Assembly: GCF_017811815.1 (NCBI RefSeq)
Contig: NZ_JADKZI010000004.1
Coordinates: 372,001-436,000 of the forward strand
Reading direction: 5' to 3'
From: Flavonifractor sp. AGMB03687
Lineage (GTDB): Bacteria; Bacillota; Clostridia; Oscillospirales; Oscillospiraceae
Length of the DNA stretch: 64,000 nt
Both the position numbers and the translations under genes were made by a program. The notes below the pieces were generated by a model that saw only the letters and a program-made list of their open reading frames with translations, searched no databases and was not told the DNA's origin. Numbering within the stretch: the first letter of the stretch is position 1; each line of letters starts with the position of its first letter. This document shows, piece after piece, positions 59,201-64,000 of the stretch.

Positions 59201-59880
59201 AGCGGGTGGAGGAGGAGGGCTTTGTCTGCACCCTGCCCAACGGGGAGGAGGTCAACTTCTACCAGGTGATCCCCCTCTACTGGGAGGAGCTGCAATATAA
59301 ACTGTCCCACAGCGCCGACGAGCTGCTGGAGCGCATGGAGGGCGTCAGCTTTGTGGTCAGCCCCGACCGTCCCAATGCGCTGGAGGGCGTAGCCATGTCA
59401 GAGGAAGATGGATTGCTGGACGACGGCGCCGGTCACCTGCAATCTATCCGTGAGAAGCACCTGCCGGTGGACGAGCTAGCCGCCTACCACCACATGGCTA
59501 TCTATCTGCGGTGGTGCATCGAGCACGACCTCATGAGCCTGGCCTTCCTGGAGCAGTACGGCAGTCTTGTCCAGCGCTTCCAGTCCGACTTCTCCCACCT
59601 GGATCTCAGCGCCTTTATCCGGGACGAGTTGAACGGCACCCTACCCCTGGCCCTCTTCGACCAGGAGGGGCAGGCTTTCGGCTGCTTCTACTACGGCGGA
59701 GCGGGCGACTGCTCCTACCCTGCCGACGTGGATGACTATGCCCTGCGCTATTTCGGCCCAGAGCGCTGCGCCGGAGAATTTCAGGACGAAGCCTACCTCT
59801 TCCTCCCCCATGACGAGGCCTGCTACCAGGCCCTGGCCGCCATCATCCAGCAGCGGTGGGACCACTGGAGCGAAGCATAA
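56251..59880 (+). CDS. Large TPR / SUFU-domain protein
   Basis: 1209 residues, soluble and acidic, ATG behind AAGGAGG. TPR-like helices at about 1-130 and again about 555-700 (ALMYCGRLEDAQRYAELGAQ; GALDAVQQGLALEPGDYEF), two undefined alpha/beta regions (about 145-350 and 700-850), a suppressor-of-fused (SUFU)-like domain about 850-1030 (YYTLVTMGMGAHAMHVP; WPVRLLKILARLPISSDTW), and a further domain to the end. SUFU domains in bacteria often occur in immunity proteins of polymorphic toxin systems, but no toxin gene is adjacent. Monocistronic, behind an attenuator-like leader. Function unknown. Confidence 0.8.
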   Translation: MELLEQCQLWNQNNEYQRIIDALEAIPAESRTPEMDSELARAYNNIAGLEDKALFRKALDLLKPHEDYFKGDHFWNFRIAYAYYYLDQEGPALRYFQQALEARPGDTDTMELIESCRKCLTLPRFETSFLERTRQAWQAFEASEAELRRIMDTDAARQRGQEIIARCEEILHPALADVSFELGFNGSKYELILTPEGVRLKLFELVCFQRHAPAGVLEHWNIVVGRQPTPDCSLRMDGWELSGDDVQVWPERLEGDRVGLTLYCEKLLPLLREDEGKAWWMLFTLTDQALGEIPHMRYVERFQVADLPPEGPSIPLSRLSSALEDMGLCLSLDAQGYLESYTTYQMEPEQDPDADWRLDISVGSTCCTPLINDYLSGESDGMDELHQNGAVAGFFCYPLEDFTGENRSQQLFAFRDALEEALTAQAGEDALTLTGGATGLYCGYVDFIAWDLDAVLSAAADFFQNSPLSWASFHTFRRDVGTVRLLSRDDEPPEVHPETGSLLSPEDIATLESFSGDSRGYFGRMLDFLQNFMNAGVQEGRFTKRQARRDLQIALWYAYACNNMDEYRFYYQAAQWMPDSEENAKGCATWYYRYSAALMYCGRLEDAQRYAELGAQEEPDYPWIWLQVAKLRSHFGDPEGALDAVQQGLALEPGDYEFLTLRGEILAGASLEQMEYHWINPDLDRALQDGADEGADEKLRSISCITTDPDGLAAFHQIFAPDPEDFETDTPYCTFHRSVQGHEVEVVFRMNQAGLSKQQPQWLATQKARLDSGSWLTWTTPQEERCTLETVLLDLDNQVTLLYSHTAGKVKRYFYVRLEEDGTPGDWEELNTKAAPAVEHYTEAEMEAVEDHITRYFGPFENVWHELESPDIHVDICLIPPGEDRDYYTLVTMGMGAHAMHVPQELAEHKLERAELAIALPPDWKLDQESLADENWYWPVRLLKILARLPISSDTWLAWGHTMDNQEPFADSTQLSAAILVAPQRVEEEGFVCTLPNGEEVNFYQVIPLYWEELQYKLSHSADELLERMEGVSFVVSPDRPNALEGVAMSEEDGLLDDGAGHLQSIREKHLPVDELAAYHHMAIYLRWCIEHDLMSLAFLEQYGSLVQRFQSDFSHLDLSAFIRDELNGTLPLALFDQEGQAFGCFYYGGAGDCSYPADVDDYALRYFGPERCAGEFQDEAYLFLPHDEACYQALAAIIQQRWDHWSEA

Positions 59881-59885
59881 AACCG

Positions 59886-59939
59886 CAAACAAAAAACCGC
59901 TGTCCCAGCTCAAAAGCTGGGACAGCGGTTTTTTGTTTG
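59886..59939. terminator. Bidirectional terminator with 25-bp stem
   Basis: A perfect 25-bp stem (59886-59910 / 59915-59939), CAAA loop, with A6/T6 inside the arms. Serves the TPR/SUFU gene and the converging fucO gene. Confidence 0.92.
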
Positions 59940-59940
59940 G

Positions 59941-61089
59941 TTACATCAGACCTCTGTAGAGGGCCTCGATCTCCTCCACGCTGGTGTCTCTGGGATTGCC
60001 GGGGCAGCAGGCATCGGCGAAGGCGGACTCCGCCAGGAAGTGCACGTCCTCTTCCTTCAGGATGCCCTTCAGGTCGGCGGGGATACCCACATCGGCGGAG
60101 AGCTGCTTGACAGCAGCAATAGCGGCCTTGCGGGCCTCCTCCAGCGGCATCTCGTCGATGCCAGCCACGCCCATGGCCTTGCCGATGGCCCGGTAGCGCT
60201 CGCCGGAATAGTCGGCGTTGTACTCCAGACCGGTGGGCAGCAGGATGGCGCAGGCTACGCCGTGGGGGGTGTCATACAGGGCGGACAGGCCGTGAGCCAT
60301 GGAGTGGACAATGCCCAGGCCCACATTGGAGAAGCCCATACCGGCGATGTACTGGCCCAGAGCCATACCCTCCCGGCCCTCGGGGGTGTTTTCCACCGCG
60401 CCCCGCAGGTTCTGGGAGATGAGGCGGATGGCCTCCAGGTGGAACATGTCGGAGATGGCGCAGGCACCCTTGGTAATGTAGCCCTCGATGGCGTGGGTCA
60501 GAGCGTCCATACCGGTGGCGGCAGTCAGGCCCTTGGGCATGGAGGACATCATGTCGGGATCCACCACGGCCACCTCGGGGATGTCGTTGGCGTCCACGCA
60601 CACGAATTTACGCTTCTTCTCCACGTCGGTGATGACGTAGTTGATGGTCACCTCAGCGGCAGTACCGGCAGTGGTAGGCACGGCAATGGTAAACACCGCG
60701 TGCTTCTTGGTGGGGGCCACACCCTCCAGAGAGCGCACATCGGCGAACTCCGGATTGTTGATGATGATGCCCACCGCCTTGGCGGTGTCCATGGCGGAGC
60801 CGCCGCCAATGGCCACGATGCAGTCGGCGCCGGAAGCCTGGAAGGCGGCCACGCCGCTCTGCACGTTCTCAATAGTGGGGTTTGCCTTGATGTCGGTATA
60901 TACCTCATAGGCAAAGGCGGCCTTGTCCAGCAGATCGGTCACCTTGGCCACCACACCAAAGCGAACCAGATCCGGGTCGGTGCACACCAGTGCCTTCTGA
61001 TAGCCCCGGGAAGTGAGCTCAGGCACGATGTTTTCGATCGCACCCTTTCCATGATAAGAAATCGTATTCAGGACAATGCGGGTCGCCAT
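59941..61089 (-). CDS. fucO: Lactaldehyde reductase (iron-containing alcohol dehydrogenase)
   Basis: 382 residues, exactly FucO length. GGGSAMDTAK NAD-binding motif near residue 97, iron ligands in the GIVHSMAHGLSALYDTPHG region, and a FucO-like C-terminus (AFADACCPGNPRDTSVEEI). Reduces lactaldehyde to 1,2-propanediol during fucose or rhamnose fermentation. The ATG at 61089 follows AAAGGGGAT. No fucose genes in the window; it may instead act on other short aldehydes. Confidence 0.88.
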   Translation of the reverse strand: MATRIVLNTISYHGKGAIENIVPELTSRGYQKALVCTDPDLVRFGVVAKVTDLLDKAAFAYEVYTDIKANPTIENVQSGVAAFQASGADCIVAIGGGSAMDTAKAVGIIINNPEFADVRSLEGVAPTKKHAVFTIAVPTTAGTAAEVTINYVITDVEKKRKFVCVDANDIPEVAVVDPDMMSSMPKGLTAATGMDALTHAIEGYITKGACAISDMFHLEAIRLISQNLRGAVENTPEGREGMALGQYIAGMGFSNVGLGIVHSMAHGLSALYDTPHGVACAILLPTGLEYNADYSGERYRAIGKAMGVAGIDEMPLEEARKAAIAAVKQLSADVGIPADLKGILKEEDVHFLAESAFADACCPGNPRDTSVEEIEALYRGLM

Positions 61090-61214
61090 AACATGATCCC
61101 CTTTCACAAATTGTGGGTTAGCTGAAATCCAGCTATAACCTATCACAACTTGTTTCCCAAAACAAGGTCACGGCAACAAAAGGCACCATATGCGCAAAAT
61201 ATGGAATCCTCTGC

Positions 61215-62573
61215 TCAGACCAGATTGCCCAGCAGGTATTTGAAGATGAATACCAGGGAAATGCCGTAGGTGAGCAGGGACACCTCCCGGCCCTTCCCCC
61301 GGACCAGCTTGATGATGCTGTAGCTGATGAAGCCGAAGGCGATGCCGTCGGAAATGGAGTAGGCGAAGGGCATAACCGCAATGGTCAGGAAGGCAGGCAC
61401 AGCACACTCCATGTCGTCCCAGGGGATGGAGATGGCGCTGCGCATGGTGAGCACACCCACGATGATGAGCGCGGGCGCGGTAGCGGCGGCCGGGATGATA
61501 CCCGCCACCGGAGCCAGAAACACCGAGAACAGGAAGAGCACGCCCACCACCATGGAGCTCAGGCCGGTGCGGGCACCCTCGGCGATGCCGGTGGAGGACT
61601 CGGCGAAGGTGGTGACAGTGGAGGTGCCGATGCAGGCGCCGCAGCAGGTGGCCAGGGCGTCGGCAATCAGAGCCCGGTCGCCCCGTCCGTCCTCATCGGC
61701 CAGCCCCGCGTTGGCGGACAGGCCCACCAGGGCCCCCAGGGTATCGAAGCAGTCCACAATGGCAAAGCTGATCACCGCCGTCAGCAGGGGCAGCAGGCCC
61801 TTGCTGAACACGCCGCCCAGGTCCAGCTGGAAGAACACCGGGGCCAGGGTCACATGCTCCATGGTGACGGTCTCGGGGATCTGGGTCACCCCGGCGGGCA
61901 GTCCCAGCAGGGTAGTTACCAGGATGCCGATGACCACCGCACCCTTGACCCGGAAGGCCATCAGAATGGCGGTAAGCAGCAGGCCCACCAGGGTGAGCAG
62001 GCCCTGGGCGTTCCACACCCGCTGCCCGTCCACCACCATGGACAGCTGCAGGGCGGGCACCGCGCCGCTGATGGAGATGAGCCCCACGTTAAGCAGGCCG
62101 ATAAAGGCAATAAACAGACCGATGCCCGCCGAGATGGCGTGCTTCAGAAAATCCGGAATGGAAGCGATCAGCTGTTTCCGCAGGGGCGACACCGAGATGG
62201 CCAGGAAGAGCAGGCCGCTGAGCAGCACAATGGCCAGGCCCTCCTGCCAGGTATAGCCCATACCCAGGCAGACAGTGTAGGTGAAAAAGGCGTTGAGTCC
62301 CATACCGGGGGCCTGGGCGAAAGGCACGTTGGCCAGCAATCCCGTCAGGAAGCAGCCGATGGCCGCCGACACACAGGTGGCCACCAGCACTGGCCCCCAC
62401 AACTCCGCCGGCATGGCCGGGAAAAAGGGTTCCGCCGCGGTACCCACATTGGCACACAGGGTATTGGGGTTGACGAAGATGATGTAGGCCATGGCAAAAA
62501 ACGTGGTGATACCGCCGATCACCTCACGCCTCACCGTACTGCCTCGCTGGGAAATCGAAAAGAACCGTTCCAT
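61215..62573 (-). CDS. NCS2 family purine permease
   Basis: 452 residues with about 13 membrane segments, of the AzgA-like (PbuG/AdeP) branch: FFAMAYIIFVNPNTL, APGMGLNAFF near residue 88 and FVDCFDT-like IVDCFDTLGAL near 277. Proton-coupled uptake of hypoxanthine, guanine or adenine. AGGAGAGG before the ATG. No purine riboswitch in the short upstream gap. Confidence 0.92.
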   Translation of the reverse strand: MERFFSISQRGSTVRREVIGGITTFFAMAYIIFVNPNTLCANVGTAAEPFFPAMPAELWGPVLVATCVSAAIGCFLTGLLANVPFAQAPGMGLNAFFTYTVCLGMGYTWQEGLAIVLLSGLLFLAISVSPLRKQLIASIPDFLKHAISAGIGLFIAFIGLLNVGLISISGAVPALQLSMVVDGQRVWNAQGLLTLVGLLLTAILMAFRVKGAVVIGILVTTLLGLPAGVTQIPETVTMEHVTLAPVFFQLDLGGVFSKGLLPLLTAVISFAIVDCFDTLGALVGLSANAGLADEDGRGDRALIADALATCCGACIGTSTVTTFAESSTGIAEGARTGLSSMVVGVLFLFSVFLAPVAGIIPAAATAPALIIVGVLTMRSAISIPWDDMECAVPAFLTIAVMPFAYSISDGIAFGFISYSIIKLVRGKGREVSLLTYGISLVFIFKYLLGNLV

Positions 62574-62622
62574 ATGACTCCTCTCCTTACCTCTCAGGGA
62601 TATGCACCAGCCTCAAAGAGAA

Positions 62623-62651
62623 TATACCGCCGCAGAATGTGCGGCGGTATA
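62623..62651 (-). terminator. Hairpin between the two-TM protein and NCS2 genes
   Basis: A 12-bp stem TATACCGCCGCA / TGCGGCGGTATA (62623-62634 / 62640-62651), extended by AAGAGA/TCTCTT flanks; TATTCTCTTT follows on the minus strand. Likely terminator of the upstream gene. Confidence 0.65.
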
Positions 62652-62666
62652 GTTACTCTCTTATGG

Positions 62667-63590
62667 TCACTTCTCTTCCTGCGCTTCCATGGTCCGGACC
62701 GGCTCCTCCGCCGTCAGCTTCTTGCGGTGGAACCCCAGCGAATAACGCCGCCGTCCCGGCTCCAGGGGCTGTTCCACCCGCCGGTTGGTGCGATATTTGA
62801 GACTGGCACCCACCGACAATCCGCCGATGGCCAGTCCTCCCACCACACCCAAAATGGGATTGACCGCCAGCAGACCGCCGAATAGGAAATTCAGGGTAAC
62901 GCCCACCAGGGAGATGATACTCAGCAGGCGGGCACTGCGGTTGATGTTGTTGTTGACAATGGACGTATAAGTATCAAAGTCCTTGATGACGGTATTCTTG
63001 GTCAGTTCGTACCGCTCCTCCAGGAACTTGAATTCCAGCATGACCTGGCCCTGGAGCACGTAGCTGTTCTGCATCTGCATGGGATAGTAGCCCTTGTCGA
63101 TGTGGGCCAGGATCTCCTTCACCGCAATGACCATGTTGCCGCACTGGGTATAGCTGCGCCGGAAATCCAGCAGCTGATAGGTGCCGGTGTTGTCCAGCCG
63201 GTTGTCCAGATTATCCTCCAGCTGCTTCATGGCGTCGGCACAGCCGGAAATATAGGCGGACAGGTCCTGTATCTTGAATTGCAGGGCATACATCAGCAGC
63301 TGGCCGATGTACTTGACCTGTTTGTCCGCCAGAAAGCGGACAAAGCTGCCGGTGGGCGACTCCTCCAGCACCACATTGGTGTCCACCTGCCGCAGGCGAA
63401 GGACGCCGGGCTCGCTGTGCAGGCCGTAGAGCAGTTCCAGCACCAGGTTGTCTCCCTCCAGGTACATCCGGTCCTGGGTGACCTGCAGCTCCACCGGGGC
63501 GGTAAACACACAGTAGGAACTGCCCGCCAGGCCCTCCGCCTCGCTGTAGCGTCCGCGGTTCATGGCCAGAAGAAATGTATGGGTATCCAA
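62667..63590 (-). CDS. CorA-like two-TM protein next to eutP
   Basis: 307 residues from a TTG preceded by GAGGAGGA. An N-terminal alpha/beta region, a long helical part (about 95-215), then two closely spaced membrane segments (about 222-262) and a basic C-terminal tail. The layout resembles CorA-type channels, but the GMN motif is absent, so ion transport is not supported. The reading overlaps the eutP stop region, so it is coupled to that gene. I do not recognise the family. Confidence 0.65.
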   Translation of the reverse strand: MDTHTFLLAMNRGRYSEAEGLAGSSYCVFTAPVELQVTQDRMYLEGDNLVLELLYGLHSEPGVLRLRQVDTNVVLEESPTGSFVRFLADKQVKYIGQLLMYALQFKIQDLSAYISGCADAMKQLEDNLDNRLDNTGTYQLLDFRRSYTQCGNMVIAVKEILAHIDKGYYPMQMQNSYVLQGQVMLEFKFLEERYELTKNTVIKDFDTYTSIVNNNINRSARLLSIISLVGVTLNFLFGGLLAVNPILGVVGGLAIGGLSVGASLKYRTNRRVEQPLEPGRRRYSLGFHRKKLTAEEPVRTMEAQEEK

Positions 63591-63607
63591 GGGGTATCCT
63601 CCTCGTC

Positions 63608-64000
63608 TCAAAGGGCGCCGTATTTATCCGACAACACGGTCCGGGGCCGCTCGGCCTCCTCCTCCGAATCCCAGGGCAGCACATCCCCCGGCTCCCGCAG
63701 GTAGTTGAGGATCTGCCAGATCCCCTCCCCGGTGTAGGAACTCACGTGGAAAATGGGATTGCAGCCCGCCAGGGCCAGCCAGTTGTGGGCCCGTTCCGGG
63801 TTGCCCCCCTCGTGGTCGATCTGGGTCACGATCCCGATCACCGGCCGGTTGCAGCAGGCGGTGACACAGGGGGGATAGAGGGAATAGGGCTCGGTGGCGC
63901 TGAGCAGCAGCCCCACCACGTCGGCCTCATAGGTATACAAAGCCAGGGCCTTGGCCAGGGTGGCGTTCTCCGCGTACTCCCCCGGCGTGTCGATGACCAC
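63608..64000 (-). CDS. eutP: EutP/PduV-type P-loop GTPase, 3' part (runs off right edge)
   Basis: 131 codons, open to the window edge; the N-terminal P-loop lies outside. Visible: IDTPGEY (Walker B / G3 region), the IVTQID G4 motif and the VSSYTGEGI G5-like segment, matching EutP/PduV. These small GTPases accompany ethanolamine or propanediol microcompartments. The downstream two-TM gene is coupled to it and no other eut or pdu gene is visible, so this may be a stand-alone copy. Confidence 0.85.
   Translation of the reverse strand: MVIDTPGEYAENATLAKALALYTYEADVVGLLLSATEPYSLYPPCVTACCNRPVIGIVTQIDHEGGNPERAHNWLALAGCNPIFHVSSYTGEGIWQILNYLREPGDVLPWDSEEEAERPRTVLSDKYGAL

Noticed and set aside
56899-59310. 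An 803-codon minus-strand frame opposite the TPR/SUFU gene
   Set aside because: Antisense shadow; Gly/Leu/Val/Gln-rich, no start signals, and it would need to overlap a coherent plus-strand gene.
62574-62666. Purine riboswitch before the NCS2 permease
   Set aside because: The gap is short and holds only a terminator-like hairpin; no conserved purine aptamer core.

Overview
The window reads as a chromosomal segment of a GC-rich, strictly anaerobic, gut-type Firmicute of the Oscillospiraceae (Flavonifractor / Pseudoflavonifractor / Lawsonibacter-like). The grounds are the high GC content, strong AAGGAGG-type ribosome binding sites, the Firmicute infC-rpmI-rplT operon, a ferredoxin-linked 2-oxoacid oxidoreductase followed by phosphate butyryltransferase and butyrate kinase, a GlpP-type antiterminator, and many LysR, MarR and GntR regulators. 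The genus is an inference; no rRNA is present.

Layout. 1-1.9 kb: right end of an integrative element (an ArdA-like start and two cargo genes) abutting a tRNA-Pro gene. 1.9-2.4 kb: two decayed tandem copies of that tRNA locus. 2.5-7.3 kb: trmB and a MarR-controlled heterodimeric ABC exporter, one half of which is frameshifted. 7.5-9 kb: a LysR regulator and a DnaQ-like exonuclease. 9-14.1 kb: an unrecognised four-gene cluster (LVIVD propeller, DUF2798 membrane protein, flavodoxin with zinc ribbon, double EthD-like barrel) divergent from its LysR. 14.2-21.5 kb: a YczE-like membrane protein, a GntR regulator and the vor-ptb-buk operon for fermenting branched-chain 2-oxoacids. 21.6-26.4 kb: an AtuA/CitMHS operon with a consensus sigma-54 promoter and its activator. 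26.5-32 kb: surface 5'-nucleotidase, infC-rpmI-rplT and a BlaI/BlaR1 pair.

32.1-40 kb: a long minus-strand run larE-larB-larC plus a five-gene nickel/peptide-type ABC importer, apparently supplying nickel to nickel-pincer cofactor synthesis. 40.2-43.7 kb: a LysR gene divergent from an 856-residue fusion of CoA-disulfide reductase, rhodanese-like, sulfite-reductase-like and ferredoxin parts. 44-49.2 kb: a glycerol 3-phosphate regulon (glpP, two flavoprotein subunits, a DUF1667 protein, glpK) with two antiterminator leaders sharing one motif. 49.3-52.6 kb: cobalamin riboswitch and btuFCD. 52.6-56 kb: ZIP transporter, autoregulated MarR, a second DUF2798 gene, DUF5655 and EFR1-type ferredoxin genes. 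56-59.9 kb: a 1209-residue TPR/SUFU protein behind an attenuator-like leader. 60-64 kb: lactaldehyde reductase, NCS2 purine permease, a two-TM protein and the 3' part of eutP.

Regulatory links readable from sequence: one 12-bp palindrome sits at matching positions in the promoters of the MarR gene at 53.5 kb and the YczE-like gene at 14.2 kb; a TCTTGCAAGA palindrome marks the GntR/vor region; and a 14-nt motif precedes both glp leader terminators. The strongest candidates for undescribed biology are the 9-13 kb cluster, the 41-44 kb fusion enzyme and the 56-60 kb protein with its leader.
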